This document shows positions 31,595 through 40,713 of a stretch of DNA of 64,000 bases, piece after piece; positions within the stretch are counted from its first letter, which is position 1, and every line of letters begins with the position of its first letter. The stretch is from Rufibacter ruber (GTDB lineage: Bacteria; Bacteroidota; Bacteroidia; Cytophagales; Hymenobacteraceae), in assembly GCF_001647275.1 (NCBI RefSeq), contig NZ_LRMM01000004.1:62001-126000 (forward strand), given 5' to 3'. The translations under genes and the position numbers were made by a program. Below the pieces are notes generated by a model. It had not been told where the DNA came from and did not search any database. It saw only the letters and a program-made list of their open reading frames with translations.

Positions 31595-33361
31595 CTACAC
31601 AAAGTTCTTGTACTGCATTTCGTGCAGCTGGGCATAATAGCCGCCGGTCTGCAGCAGCTCTTCATGACGGCCCGCCTCCTTGATCTCTCCCCGGTCCAGC
31701 ACAATAATGTTGTCTGCTTTCTGAATGGTAGAGAGGCGGTGGGCAATCACAATAGACGTGCGGCCCTGCATGAGCTGAGAGATGGCGTATTGGATCAATT
31801 CTTCGGTCTCTGAGTCTACGCTGGAGGTGGCCTCATCCAGAATGATGATCTTGGGGTCATAGACCATGGCGCGCACAAACGAAATCAGCTGCCGCTGCCC
31901 CACAGAGAGCGTAGCGCCGCGCTCCATCACATTGTACTGCAACCCACCGGGCAAACGCTCAATAAACTTGTCTGCGCCCACCAGCCGGGCGGCATGCCAC
32001 ATCTGCTCTTCTGTAATTTCTTTGTTGCCCAGGCTAATGTTGTCAGCAATGGTGCCAGAGAACAGGAACACGTCTTGCAGCACTACCCCAATGTGCTGGC
32101 GCAGCACGTCCAGGTCATACTCTTTGATGTCATGGTCATCTACCTTGATGGTGCCTTTGTTGATTTCATAGAACCGGCTCAAAAGGTTGATGATGGAGGT
32201 TTTGCCCGCGCCGGTAGCCCCTACCAGCGCCACCGTCTGCCCTGCCTTTACCTCAAACGAGATGCCGCGCAGCACCCAGTCCTCCTCATTATAGGCAAAC
32301 CAGACGTTTTCAAACGTCACCCCTCCTTTAATGGTCTCTGGCGCATACGTGCCGCTGTCTGAGATCATCTCCTGGCTTTCCAGCAGTTTCATGATGCGCT
32401 CAGAGCTCACCACCCCCAGCTGCAGGGTATTAAACCGGTCAGCAATCTGCCTGATGGGCCTGAAGAACATGGCAATGTACATGATGAAGGCAATGAGCGA
32501 CCCCAACGTGACCGTGTCCTGAATCACACCCTTGGCGCCATACCACACCAACAAGCCGGTACCGGCGGCGCCAATAACCTCAGCCACGGGGAAGTAGATG
32601 GAGTAATACAGCACAGATTTGATGTTGGCGCGGGTGTGTTCCTTGTTGATGGCCTCAAACTTCTTCATCTCCCGATCCTCATTGTTGAAGATCTGCACTA
32701 CCATCATGCCCGTGATGTGCTCCTGCACAAACGCGTTCAACTTGGCCACCGCCCCGCGCACCTCCTGGAACGAGGCCTTCACCTTCTCCTTGAAGATATA
32801 GGTGCTAATGATGAGCAGCGGGAACATAGACAAGCTCACCAGGGTGAGTTTCCAGTCTATCCAGAACATGTAGATCAGGATAAACACCAGTTGCAGCACG
32901 TCGCCAATCATGGCGGCCAATCCTTCTGAGAACACATCAGACAAGGTTTCCACGTCGCTCACGTTACGGGTCACCAGTGTGCCAATGGGCGTACGGTCAT
33001 AGAATTTGAGCCGAAGCTTGAGAATATGCTCATACAGCTTCACCCTAATGTCACGCACCACGTACTGCCCAAGCCACCCCGCAAAATACGTGTGGAAATA
33101 GGAAACCGCGGTGTGCAGCACCAGCAGCACAATGAGCCACATAAACATGCGGTTCACGCCCTGCCAGTCATACTGCAGGATCTCCTGGTCTACCATCTCC
33201 TGAATCAGGAAAGGCCTGATAGTAGCCAGCACCGCCGAGGCCACCGTTAAAAAGGTAACCAGGTAGAAAATCTTCTGGTATGGTTTCACAAACCGGAAAA
33301 TCTTCCTGAGCACTTCCCAGTCAAAGGCACTTCCGGTTTTGTTGCCGCCTATTTCACTCAT
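31595..33361 (-). CDS. ABC exporter, fused membrane and ATPase domains
   Basis: 588 residues in the MsbA/LmrA layout. Six membrane helices (about 30-320; for example IFYLVTFLTVASAVLATI, MFMWLIVLLVLHTAVSYF) are followed by an ATPase with Walker A VGATGAGKTS, signature LSVGQRQL, Walker B IIILDEATSSVDSETE and the H-loop AHRLSTI. It would work as a homodimer or with a partner half. The C-terminal tail resembles the partial gene at the left edge. Substrate cannot be predicted. The start ATG at 33361 begins MSEIGGNKTGSAFDWEVLRK. Confidence 0.92.
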   Translation of the reverse strand: MSEIGGNKTGSAFDWEVLRKIFRFVKPYQKIFYLVTFLTVASAVLATIRPFLIQEMVDQEILQYDWQGVNRMFMWLIVLLVLHTAVSYFHTYFAGWLGQYVVRDIRVKLYEHILKLRLKFYDRTPIGTLVTRNVSDVETLSDVFSEGLAAMIGDVLQLVFILIYMFWIDWKLTLVSLSMFPLLIISTYIFKEKVKASFQEVRGAVAKLNAFVQEHITGMMVVQIFNNEDREMKKFEAINKEHTRANIKSVLYYSIYFPVAEVIGAAGTGLLVWYGAKGVIQDTVTLGSLIAFIMYIAMFFRPIRQIADRFNTLQLGVVSSERIMKLLESQEMISDSGTYAPETIKGGVTFENVWFAYNEEDWVLRGISFEVKAGQTVALVGATGAGKTSIINLLSRFYEINKGTIKVDDHDIKEYDLDVLRQHIGVVLQDVFLFSGTIADNISLGNKEITEEQMWHAARLVGADKFIERLPGGLQYNVMERGATLSVGQRQLISFVRAMVYDPKIIILDEATSSVDSETEELIQYAISQLMQGRTSIVIAHRLSTIQKADNIIVLDRGEIKEAGRHEELLQTGGYYAQLHEMQYKNFV

Positions 33362-33446
33362 GTTGTTTCCTGTTGTCTAAGGCACAGTCCCCCCCTGCTA
33401 ACGTAGAATAGATCTGCACGGGTACGGCACCAGTTCTTGGCCATGC

Positions 33447-33481
33447 GTTTTAGGCCTGTTTTTGAAAAACGGCGCCAAAAC
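33447..33481. repeat. GTTTT palindrome family, copy 18
   Basis: GTTTTAGGCCTGTTTTT / AAAAACGGCGCCAAAAC. Confidence 0.7.
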
Positions 33482-33612
33482 AGACGTGGCTCTCCCTGCA
33501 AAAGTACGCATTTACCCACGCATTTATTGATTCCCTTTTGTGTACCGGTCTGCACCACTCCCGGAGCGCTTTAGAGGGGCGCTTGTATGATTTGGCATGC
33601 GTGGATCTACTT

Positions 33613-33653
33613 GTGCAAACATCCCCCTTCGCCCCTTCAAAGGGGGAGTATCA
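33613..33653. repeat. CTCCCCCTTTGAAGG repeat, copy in interval C
   Basis: On the minus strand: CTGATACTCCCCCTTTGAAG, then GGGCGAAGGGGGATGTTTGC. A matching copy lies at 48468-48509, beside structured repeat copy B. Confidence 0.75.
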
Positions 33654-33794
33654 GCTGGAGTTAGAAGGCACGGAAGTAACTTCCGCGCCATAGAGGGCAG
33701 AAGAAGCAGAAGTAATGTGAGGCTGCCGCCCCATGGAAGCTGAAAGCTTCCGCCATTATAGGTCCAAGTTGGAAACTTGAACCAGAGAAAGCAA

Positions 33795-34182
33795 AGCGGC
33801 AGGCAAGCAGCAATAAGTAAACAAGCAGCAATGAATAATCAACACTTCTGCTAGTGGCACCTGGGTTAATCAACACTTCTGCCCTGACTGATGTGCGCAG
33901 CACGGGCTCGACTCAGGCTAGCGGAACAGCAGTAGTTACCTACTAAGGCAGAAATAACTGCACCACAGTGACAGGAAAGGAACCGAAACCAGTCCTGGGG
34001 GTGAGCGCCTCTGTTAATACGGTGCCGCTTCAGCGGCAAGGCCGGAGGGCCTAGTTTTAACAGCAGTGCGAACCGCCAGGACGGGGCCCGCGGCCGTGAG
34101 CGCTTACCGGTAAAGATGAAACAACTCAGTGTGTGAGGCACCGCATCAAGCGGCAACGCCAAGGGAACAGCAGACTACGCAT
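33795..34182 (-). repeat. Structured ~300-390-bp repeat, copy C (inverse)
   Basis: Read on the minus strand it begins TGCGTAGTCTGCTGTTCCCT near 34182, has GGTAAGCGCTCACGGCCGCG, CTGTTAAAACTA with its pairing arm TTAACAG, hairpins GGCC/GGCC and GCCGC-TGAA-GCGGC between them, AGTTA/TAACT further on, and CCGCTAGCCTGAG to GCACATCAG. The end GCAGAAGTGTTGATT is duplicated and then followed by TTGCTGCTTG units, as in copy B. An extra 5' module lies at 34229-34252. Confidence 0.8.
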
Positions 34183-34314
34183 GACCCCTGCAGCAGCATG
34201 ACCATGAGGCACCTCATCCAGCAGCCCAGCCAAGAGAACAGCAGGCTAAGCGCCCAGCAAGCACCGGCTACTGAGGCAACAGCAGGGCCTGCATCTGCTT
34301 CCTAGCCAGGCCAA

Positions 34315-34356
34315 CCTGTTTTAGGGCTACTTTCAGAAAAACAGCCTTAAAACAGG
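34315..34356. repeat. GTTTT palindrome family, copy 19
   Basis: CCTGTTTTAGGGCTACTTT / AAAAACAGCCTTAAAACAGG; 6 nt beyond the GNAT gene stop. Confidence 0.85.
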
Positions 34357-34362
34357 AAAAAG

Positions 34363-35526
34363 CTATTTAATGATAGGATAGCGGGTAAACGGTTTGGAGG
34401 GGTCAAAGATCTTCCGGTAGGTAATGTGCGTTTTGTAGATCACGGCACCCAGCATGCGCGTCACCATCATCATTTTAGGGTTGAAATCCCCCACCCAGTT
34501 CATCTCCAGTTCTGGGGCATAGTCCATAATGGTTTGGTGGGAGTGGTTCATCATGAACGCATCTACCCCTTTGCCCTGGAACTCGGGCACTACGCCAAAG
34601 ATCAGCCCAAAGAGCCTTTTATCCTTCCGGAAACTGTTGCGCCATTTGTAATAGAGAAACTTGAGCTTTCCCCACCAGTCAAACCGGCCGTTCAGGTGCT
34701 TGAAAATCTGGTTCAGTTCTGGGAGCAGGATAAAGAACGCAATGGGCTGCTCCTTGTAGTAGGTGAAGAACAGGAGCCTCTCATCCATTACCGGCTTCAT
34801 GGTTTTCATGAGCTTGCGCACTTTCTCCAGGGTTAGAAAATTGACCCCGGAGTGCCCGCCCCACGCTTTGTTGTAGACCTCCAGAAAATCCTGTGCCAGT
34901 TTCTCCAGGTTCTTCTTAGATGCGTGGGCAACCCGGTAGTTGGGGTCCTGGCCCAGTACGGCAGAGCGTTCAATGATTTTAGGGTGCAGCGGGGCGGTGG
35001 TACTCCTTTTGTAGGTATACTGCTTGAAGTACACCTGAAAACCATACGCCTCAAAGAGCTCCTTATAATAAGGCGCGTGGTAGAACATGCCATAGTTGGG
35101 CTCCGTGAAACCGTCTACCAGCAAGCCCCACCAGCGGTCACGCTCCCCAAAGTTGATGGGGCCGTCCATGGCTTCCATGCCCTGGGCTTCCAGCCAGGAT
35201 TGACAGGCGTCAAACAGCTGGAAGGCGGCTGCCTGGTCATTGATGCACTCAAAGAAGCCCATGCCGCCGGTAAGGTACTCAGAAGCCGCCTTGGTCTTGT
35301 CATTGACAAAAGCCGCCACGCGGCCAATGGTCTGGCCGTGCGCATTCTGTAAGACCCACCTAATGATCTTCCCGTTCTGGAAGTTGGGGTTGCGCCGGGG
35401 GTCAAACACTTGCTCAATGTCCTGGTCCAGGGGCCTGATCCAGTGGGGGTGGTTCACGTACAGGCGGGTGGGCAGCTCTAGAAATTCTCTGATCAGGGCG
35501 GGGGTGGTGACTTCAAGTAATGGCAT
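34363..35526 (-). CDS. GNAT-fold N-acetyltransferase-like protein
   Basis: 387 residues without signal peptide or membrane segment. The start (MPLLEVTTPALIREFLELP, then WIRPLDQDIEQVFDP) and the blocks GRVAAFVNDKTK, GGMGFFECI, PINFGERDRWWGLLV and LIFGVVPEFQGKGVDAFMM correspond to a large GNAT-related family often annotated only as hypothetical. The acetyl-CoA pyrophosphate loop would be PEFQGKGVD. Substrate is not known. It stands alone on the minus strand, with a 36-nt spacer upstream to the 69-residue gene in which I see no promoter. Confidence 0.75.
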   Translation of the reverse strand: MPLLEVTTPALIREFLELPTRLYVNHPHWIRPLDQDIEQVFDPRRNPNFQNGKIIRWVLQNAHGQTIGRVAAFVNDKTKAASEYLTGGMGFFECINDQAAAFQLFDACQSWLEAQGMEAMDGPINFGERDRWWGLLVDGFTEPNYGMFYHAPYYKELFEAYGFQVYFKQYTYKRSTTAPLHPKIIERSAVLGQDPNYRVAHASKKNLEKLAQDFLEVYNKAWGGHSGVNFLTLEKVRKLMKTMKPVMDERLLFFTYYKEQPIAFFILLPELNQIFKHLNGRFDWWGKLKFLYYKWRNSFRKDKRLFGLIFGVVPEFQGKGVDAFMMNHSHQTIMDYAPELEMNWVGDFNPKMMMVTRMLGAVIYKTHITYRKIFDPSKPFTRYPIIK

Positions 35527-35588
35527 ATCCTAAAACAGCTTGGCCGGTAAAGATACGCAAATGAACGGCACCAGGTGTGCCGCTGCCG

Positions 35589-35798
35589 CTAAAGGGTATT
35601 CCCTAAAGAGGCAACCACGGCCGGGTGCCGCTGTGATTCCTGCCGCATGGCATTGCTGAAGGTGTAGGGCTGCTGATCATAGGGGCTGGTGTACATCTCC
35701 TTCATCACGAGCCAGGAAATGTCAAACCCCAGAAAATACATGGGGACAAAGCTTAGCTTCCAGCCTGCTTCTAACAGTATTTGATAGCGTCTTCTCAT
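35589..35798 (-). CDS. Small hypothetical protein, 69 residues
   Basis: Begins MRRRYQILLEAGWKLSFVPM and ends AVVASLGNTL. It has a strong Shine-Dalgarno (AAAGGAGG, 6 nt from the ATG), which is rare in this window and supports translation. A mildly hydrophobic segment (WKLSFVPMYFLGFDISWLVM) could sit in a membrane. Family not recognised. It is upstream of the GNAT-like gene by 62 nt in the same direction and may be co-transcribed. Confidence 0.5.
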   Translation of the reverse strand: MRRRYQILLEAGWKLSFVPMYFLGFDISWLVMKEMYTSPYDQQPYTFSNAMRQESQRHPAVVASLGNTL

Positions 35799-35896
35799 GG
35801 CGGCCTCCTTTCAGGTAATTCTGCTTCATGAACAGGTCTAAGGTAAGAACGAAGACTTAAGAGATAGGTTGAGCCGCGGGCGGAAGAGGCTAAAAC

Positions 35897-35928
35897 AAAA
35901 AAAGCCTCACCGGAAGGTGAGGCTTTTA
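35897..35928 (-). terminator. Intrinsic terminator of tRNA-Val
   Basis: On the minus strand AAAAGCCTCACC, TTCC loop, GGTGAGGCTTTTTTTG: 12-bp stem and seven T. It starts 5 nt after the tRNA. Confidence 0.92.
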
Positions 35929-35933
35929 AGGAG

Positions 35934-36008
35934 TGGGACGTGCTGGATTCGAACCAGCGACCCTCTGCTTGTAAGGCAGATGCTCTGAACCAGCTGAGCT
36001 AACATCCC
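35934..36008 (-). tRNA. tRNA-Val (anticodon TAC)
   Basis: On the minus strand the acceptor GGGATGT pairs with ACGTCCC, the D arm is GCTC/GAGC, and the anticodon stem TCTGC/GCAGA encloses CTTACAA, so the anticodon is TAC. The T arm is GCTGGTTCGAATCCAGC and the discriminator A. CCA is not encoded. Confidence 0.95.
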
Positions 36009-36176
36009 TTTTTTTATCTTCTGAAGACCTGTTGTCCCCGTTTGATGATGCAAATATGGGGGGTGAAACTGAATCTTCCAAATACCAGCTGAAAAAAAAG
36101 TTAAAAAATATTTAATAAAGGCTCTTGAAAAGCTTTTATATATTTAGCGTCAATAACTTAACAAATTAAAAATTTT

Positions 36177-36659
36177 ATGGACAATTTTCTGTACGAAGAA
36201 GAATCTGCAGGTATCACCCTGGACCCGGTAATGATGGGCTACTTACGCATTGCTGCCAAGTGGGGCAAGTTCTTAGCCATTGTGGGGTTTGTGATGATAG
36301 GGCTTATCGTTCTCTTCGGGGTTTTCTTTGGCACCATCATGGGCAGTGCCATGGGGGGAGCCATGGGGGCCGCCATGCCTGGGGGCGAGATGATGGGCGG
36401 GGCCCTGGCCACTTTCATGACGGTGCTTTACCTGCTGTTTGCCGTGCTCTATTTCTTCCCGGTGCTGTACCTGTACCGGTTCTCAGACAAGATGCAGGTA
36501 GGGCTGCGGGTGCAAAGCCCAGACGTAGTGCTGGAGTCGTTCAGAAACCTGAAGTCTCTTTTCAAGTTCATGGGGGTGCTGACCATTGTGATCCTGGGCT
36601 TCTATGCCCTGGCGCTGGTGTTTGGGGTGTTCGCCGCCAGTATGGCAAGTATGAACTAA
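36177..36659 (+). CDS. DUF5362 family membrane protein
   Basis: 160 residues, three or four membrane helices: about 33-60 (LAIVGFVMIGLIVLFGVFFG), a Gly/Met/Ala-rich loop (SAMGGAMGAAMPGGEMMGG), 80-103 (LYLLFAVLYFFPVLYLY) and 135-157 (VLTIVILGFYALALVFGVF). The segment YLYRFSDKMQVGLRVQSPDVVLESFRNLKSLFKF between helices is the conserved core of DUF5362. No function is known. The promoter region upstream is AT-rich with TATATTTA (36139-36146). Confidence 0.75.
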   Translation: MDNFLYEEESAGITLDPVMMGYLRIAAKWGKFLAIVGFVMIGLIVLFGVFFGTIMGSAMGGAMGAAMPGGEMMGGALATFMTVLYLLFAVLYFFPVLYLYRFSDKMQVGLRVQSPDVVLESFRNLKSLFKFMGVLTIVILGFYALALVFGVFAASMASMN

Positions 36660-36684
36660 CCGGAGACAGAACTACCGGAGAAAG

Positions 36685-36736
36685 CGGTTTCTGTTTTGGG
36701 GCCGTTTTGGCCAAAACAGCCCCAAAACAGAAACCG
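36685..36736. repeat. GTTTT palindrome family, copy 20
   Basis: 52 nt: CGGTTTCTGTTTTGGGGCCG and mirror CAGCCCCAAAACAGAAACCG around TTTTGGCCAAAA. The outer CGGTTTCT arm is specific to this copy. Confidence 0.95.
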
Positions 36737-36860
36737 TAAATTCACAGGTAGCGCCTGGCTGTATGTCGTCCGGGCAACAGACGGGGCCGGGGGCGCTAAC
36801 CTAGCGGCGGGCTGCCACCATATTGGCTAAAAGCGGTCTCCTGCATGGCGTATGGCCAGC

Positions 36861-36913
36861 TGGCTTTCTGTTTTCGGGCTACTTTTTTGAAAACAGCCCG
36901 AAAACAGAAGCCA
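36861..36913. repeat. GTTTT palindrome family, copy 21
   Basis: 53 nt: TGGCTTTCTGTTTTCGGGCT / AGCCCGAAAACAGAAGCCA, with one extra T in the outer left arm. Confidence 0.92.
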
Positions 36914-37010
36914 TTACTGGTCAAGTAGAACGCGCCAAGCAAAGCCAGTGCATTTATGAGACGGCTACTAATCTTTTTTGCCCCTAATCAGTACACCGCG
37001 CTGGGGCAGC

Positions 37011-37042
37011 TTTGGTGGCTTTCCCTTGCCTCTGTATCTTTA
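37011..37042 (+). promoter_or_regulatory. Bacteroidota promoter for the AsmA-like gene
   Basis: TTTG (37011-37014), 20 nt, TATCTTTA (37035-37042), one mismatch to TAnnTTTG. Transcription would start near 37049, which favours the GTG at 37065 as start codon. Confidence 0.5.
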
Positions 37043-37064
37043 AGGTTTGGTAGTTAGAAATCCT

Positions 37065-39593
37065 GTGGGAATTAAGAAAAAGATAGCGCGGTACCTGCTC
37101 TTCGCCGTAGGCGGGGTGGTTTTGCTGTTGGCAGTGGCGGCGGGCGCTATTTACCTGTACCAGGATAAGATTATTCAGCTGTTTGTGGCAGAGGCCAACA
37201 AGCACATTAAGACCAAGGTGCAGGTGGAGAAGATAGAGGTGACGCTGTGGGAGAAGTTTCCGGCGGTGGCCATCAACCTCAAGAATGTGGAGATCACTGA
37301 GGCGGTGGCGGGCAGCACGGCCCCGTTGGCCAAACTTGCCAACATCTACAGCACGTTCAACCTGTGGGACCTCTGGCGCGGCACCTACCACATCAAGGAG
37401 CTCTACCTGGAAGAAGGCGAGGTGCGGGTGAAGGTGCTGCCCAACGGGGAGGTGAACTACCGCTTTTACCAGGACGCTGATACCACCCATGCCGGGAATC
37501 TGAGTTTTGACCTGGAGAAGATTGTGCTCCGGAAAGTGCGCATCAGCTATCATGATGCGCCCGGAGACCAGCGGTATGAGCTGCAGGCGCACGCGCTGTC
37601 GGCGGCGCTGAGTATTGAGGAGCCGGTAGTGACCATCAAAGCAGAGGGCAGGGCGCTGGTGCATACCCTGCAGGTGGGGGAAAGCGAGTTCCTGAGGCAA
37701 AAAGAAATCTCCCTGGGCAGCCAGTTGGTCATCCATACAATAGAAAAGACCATCACCATTTCCCCGTCTGAGCTGCGGGTTGAGAAGGCGGTGTACCAGG
37801 TGGGCGGCGAGGTGCTGTTCCCCGCTAAAATCAACCTGGACCTCTTTATTCAGGGCAAAAATACAGACATACAATCATTGCTGGCGCTGTTGCCGCCCCG
37901 CTTCACCAAACAACTGGCGCAGTACCGCAGCAAAGGTGATGTCTATTTCCAGGGCGAGGTCAAGGGCGAAGTCTCTGCTAAGAAGAACCCGTATGTTGAC
38001 ATCAGCTTTGGGGCCAAGGGGGCCTCTTTTTATCACCCAGACTACAAGGAGAAGATTGAGAAGGTGAACCTGGAGGGGCGGTTCACCAACGGGGAAAAGC
38101 GCAACAGCCAGACCTCTATGCTGGAACTGCGCAGAATAACCGGAAGCCTGCGCGGCAGGCCCTTCTCTGGGGAATTCCTGTACCACAACTTCGCCAATCC
38201 AGACCTGAAGGCCCAGCTGAGGGCAGATGTAGACGTGGCCCACGTGCTGGGCGTGTTTCCCGTAGAAGACATCAGGAAAGGCAGCGGGCAGGCGCAGGTG
38301 CAGCTCTCGTTTGCCGGCAACCTAAAACAGTTCAAAGCCAACCCCAGCCACGCCAGCATCAAGACCAGCGGCGAAGTGAGCCTGAAAGCGGTGAGCCTGC
38401 TGTTCAGGCAGCACCCCATGCCCGTCTCCGGCATGAACGGGGCTTTTCTCTTCCGGAAGAATGACGTGGCCGTGACCGATTTCAAAGGCAAGGTGGGGGA
38501 TTCTGACTTTCTGGTGAACGGGTATTTCAAGAACGTGCTGCCGTGGCTGTTCCTGAAGGGGCAACGGCTGCGCATAGAGGCAGACTTGGCGTCTGCCTTC
38601 CTGAACCTGGATCAACTGCTAACCGTTGCCCCGGCAGGTAGGCAAGACCTGGAAAGTACCGGGAAATCTGCTGCCAGAAAAGGGAAAGCCGCCTCTGCCT
38701 ATGCGTTCAACCTGCCCGCCCATCTGGAGCTGGATCTAAACGCCTCCGTAGCCCGGCTTACGTTCAGGCGGTTCAAGGCCACGCAGCTGCACGGGCAGGT
38801 GCGGCTGCAGAACCAGGTGATCACCACCCCCAACATTGCCCTGCAGGCGGTGGGCGGCCGCTTCAAGGTGAGCGGAAGCCTGGATGCCCGCAAGCCGCTG
38901 ATCAGGGTGAACTCGGTCGCCCGTATAGATGAGATCAAGGTAGACAGCCTGATGTACGTGTTTGAAAACTTTGGGCAGAATTTCATTACCCAGCGCCACC
39001 TGCAGGGGGAACTGACTGCGCACATTGACTCAGAGCTGTTCTTTGACCATACGCTCTCGCCCCGCACAGATCTCATGCAGGCCGAGATCAAGACCTCTAT
39101 CAAGAACGGACAGCTCCTGTACTTTGAGCCGCTGCAGAAGATGAGCACGTTCATTGAGCGCCATGAACTGGCCAACCTCAGGTTCTCAGAGCTCAAGAAC
39201 AACTTCTGGATTCAAGGGCGCACCATTTACATTCCGGAGATGGAAATCAAGTCCAGCACCAGCCGCTTCTCCAATATCACCGTCTCGGGCACCCACACCT
39301 TTGACCAGCAGATGGACTACCACCTGCGCATCCCGCTGGCTTCGGCCCAGCCGAAACGGGACAAAGACGAGCGCTACGGCGTGGTGGCGGGCGGCTCCAC
39401 GCCCAACCCCAACTTGTTTCTCACCATCAAAGGCAAGGAGGGTAATTTCAAAGTAGCCTATGACCAGGAAAAGGTGAAAGACAAGATCACCTCTGACCTG
39501 GAGCGTGAAAAGCAGGAACTGAAAGATGCCCTGAAAGGGAAGAAGAAGGAAGAGAAGACCGTAAAGCCCGCCCAGGAATATTTTGAGTTTTAG
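37065..39593 (+). CDS. AsmA family protein
   Basis: 842 residues from a GTG at 37065 (VGIKKKIARYLLFAVGGVVLLL); a TTG at 37047 would coincide with the predicted transcription start. One N-terminal membrane anchor (about 9-31) is followed by the AsmA N-domain (KIIQLFVAEANKHIKTKVQVEKIEVTLWEKFPAVAINLKNVEI) and a long periplasmic beta-groove region of repeats, ending with an AsmA-like C-domain (ELANLRFSELKNNFWIQGRTI, EMEIKSSTSRFSNITVSG) and a charged Lys/Glu tail. AsmA-like proteins of other bacteria are implicated in lipid movement between membranes. Single gene here, palindrome 7 nt after the stop. Confidence 0.88.
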   Translation: MGIKKKIARYLLFAVGGVVLLLAVAAGAIYLYQDKIIQLFVAEANKHIKTKVQVEKIEVTLWEKFPAVAINLKNVEITEAVAGSTAPLAKLANIYSTFNLWDLWRGTYHIKELYLEEGEVRVKVLPNGEVNYRFYQDADTTHAGNLSFDLEKIVLRKVRISYHDAPGDQRYELQAHALSAALSIEEPVVTIKAEGRALVHTLQVGESEFLRQKEISLGSQLVIHTIEKTITISPSELRVEKAVYQVGGEVLFPAKINLDLFIQGKNTDIQSLLALLPPRFTKQLAQYRSKGDVYFQGEVKGEVSAKKNPYVDISFGAKGASFYHPDYKEKIEKVNLEGRFTNGEKRNSQTSMLELRRITGSLRGRPFSGEFLYHNFANPDLKAQLRADVDVAHVLGVFPVEDIRKGSGQAQVQLSFAGNLKQFKANPSHASIKTSGEVSLKAVSLLFRQHPMPVSGMNGAFLFRKNDVAVTDFKGKVGDSDFLVNGYFKNVLPWLFLKGQRLRIEADLASAFLNLDQLLTVAPAGRQDLESTGKSAARKGKAASAYAFNLPAHLELDLNASVARLTFRRFKATQLHGQVRLQNQVITTPNIALQAVGGRFKVSGSLDARKPLIRVNSVARIDEIKVDSLMYVFENFGQNFITQRHLQGELTAHIDSELFFDHTLSPRTDLMQAEIKTSIKNGQLLYFEPLQKMSTFIERHELANLRFSELKNNFWIQGRTIYIPEMEIKSSTSRFSNITVSGTHTFDQQMDYHLRIPLASAQPKRDKDERYGVVAGGSTPNPNLFLTIKGKEGNFKVAYDQEKVKDKITSDLEREKQELKDALKGKKKEEKTVKPAQEYFEF

Positions 39594-39600
39594 GGAATTT

Positions 39601-39639
39601 GCGTTTCCGGGCTGTTTTTAGGAAAACAGGCCCAAAACG
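39601..39639. repeat. GTTTT palindrome family, copy 22
   Basis: GCGTTTCCGGGCTGTTTTT / AAAACAGGCCCAAAACG; 7 nt after the AsmA-like stop. Confidence 0.8.
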
Positions 39640-39782
39640 GGAGCAAGATTTGGGTAATGGTTATGGCTGGGGATTGGGTCACTCCTTTTCGTCATTCTGA
39701 AAGAATCTTGTGGGCGAACTAGAAAAGCTTTCTCTGTCTGCGATATTAAATATTCCAATTGCCCAAACCCAGGTCCGGGTTT

Positions 39783-39822
39783 CTGTTTCCGGCCTACTTT
39801 CCAGAAAACAGCCCAGAAACAG
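39783..39822. repeat. GTTTT palindrome family, copy 23
   Basis: CTGTTTCCGGCCTACTTTCC / GAAAACAGCCCAGAAACAG. Confidence 0.75.
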
Positions 39823-39976
39823 GGATCTGCTAGAAAACCATCGGCGCACGCCGAACAACTCCCTGCCAACGCTCAATTTTTCATCGTTCCAAAAAAATTC
39901 TGAAACCTACTGACAAACAGCTGTCACCGGGGGCGGGTAGTTTTGTTCCATCACTAACCCATTAACCCGTTGACCT

Positions 39977-40474
39977 ATGGAAACCATGACTTCCAACACC
40001 CCCACCACCACTTCGGTAATCTCTTCTAAAGACCTGCTAGCCCATTGGCAAGGGCACCGCGGCCTCACCCGAAGACTGATAGAGGCGTTCCCAGAGAAAG
40101 AGCTGTTTGAGTTCTCCATTGGCGGCATGCGGCCGTTTGGCAAAATACTGCATGAGCTGCTGGCCCTTGCTGCGCCCGGTGTAAAGGAAATAGCTGAGGG
40201 AACCGTGCAGCAACTGAACGAAGACCTGGAGCAGGCCGACACCAAAGAAAAGATACTAGCCCTCTGGGATGAAGCCACCGCCACCATTGACCAGTATTGG
40301 GCCCAAATTCCAGATGAGCGGTTTCAGGAGAAGATTATGGCGTTTGGGCAGTATGAGGGCACTGTGCAGTCAACCGTGCTGTACTACATTGACAACGAGA
40401 TTCACCACCGCGGCCAGGGCTACGTGTATTTGCGGGCTTTGAGCATTGAGCCGCCTTTCTTCTGGCAAAGGTAA
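39977..40474 (+). CDS. DinB family protein
   Basis: 165 residues, all helical, fitting the DinB/YfiT four-helix bundle. Candidate metal-binding histidines are His23 region (LAHWQGHRGLTRRLI), His59 (LHELLAL) and the C-terminal HHRGQGYVYLR motif, the most conserved element of this family. DinB-like enzymes are metal-dependent and include bacillithiol- or mycothiol-dependent transferases; the substrate here is unknown. It is 17 nt upstream of a 73-residue gene, so the two form an operon. An alternative ATG exists three codons in. Confidence 0.85.
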   Translation: METMTSNTPTTTSVISSKDLLAHWQGHRGLTRRLIEAFPEKELFEFSIGGMRPFGKILHELLALAAPGVKEIAEGTVQQLNEDLEQADTKEKILALWDEATATIDQYWAQIPDERFQEKIMAFGQYEGTVQSTVLYYIDNEIHHRGQGYVYLRALSIEPPFFWQR

Positions 40475-40491
40475 TTGGGAGGCAGCAACAC

Positions 40492-40713
40492 ATGAGAACC
40501 GTTTTGGTTTTTAAGACCTCAGTACGTACCCGCCGCAGTGTGAAACAGGTAACGCCCCTGCTGAACCAGTTGCTGGACGCGACGGACCGCTGGAACTTCG
40601 ACCTGCAGGATTGTGATCACATTCTGCGGGTAGAAGCGCAGGCTATAACGCCTTCTGTGATTATTGACCGGCTCCGGCAGGCGGGTTTTATGTGTACTGA
40701 ACTGGAAGACTAA
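40492..40713 (+). CDS. Small HMA-like hypothetical protein
   Basis: 73 residues, MRTVLVFKTSVRTRRSVKQV to MCTELED. The beta-alpha-beta-beta-alpha-beta pattern and length resemble heavy-metal-associated (ferredoxin-like) domains, but the CxxC metal site is absent (it has SVRTRRS), so metal binding is unlikely. Common next to DinB-like genes in this group by my reading of the context only. Its last nine codons are duplicated as DNA 67 nt downstream (40752-40780). Confidence 0.65.
   Translation: MRTVLVFKTSVRTRRSVKQVTPLLNQLLDATDRWNFDLQDCDHILRVEAQAITPSVIIDRLRQAGFMCTELED

Larger units (their letters stand above)
33362..34362. other. 1-kb gene-free interval with structured repeat copy C
   Basis: 1001 nt containing a GTTTT palindrome, a CTCCCCCTTTGAAGG repeat, copy C of the structured element in inverse orientation, two extra 25-nt modules of it, and a second palindrome just before the GNAT gene end. 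Frames here (for example minus strand 33866-34162) have no conserved counterpart in copies A and B. Confidence 0.7.
36660..37064. other. Gap with two large palindromes and a promoter
   Basis: 405 nt. Two of the longest GTTTT palindromes (36685-36736 and 36861-36913), then a good Bacteroidota promoter at 37011-37042. No gene. Confidence 0.6.
39594..39976. other. Gap with two palindromes
   Basis: 383 nt between the AsmA-like and DinB genes. It holds two GTTTT palindromes; nothing else is recognised. Confidence 0.5.

Noticed and set aside
33866-34162. 98-residue minus-strand frame within structured repeat copy C
   Set aside because: The frame is not conserved in copies A and B although the DNA is.
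36984-37874. 296-residue minus-strand frame opposite the AsmA-like gene
   Set aside because: Shadow frame; overlaps the promoter and the first third of a well-supported gene.
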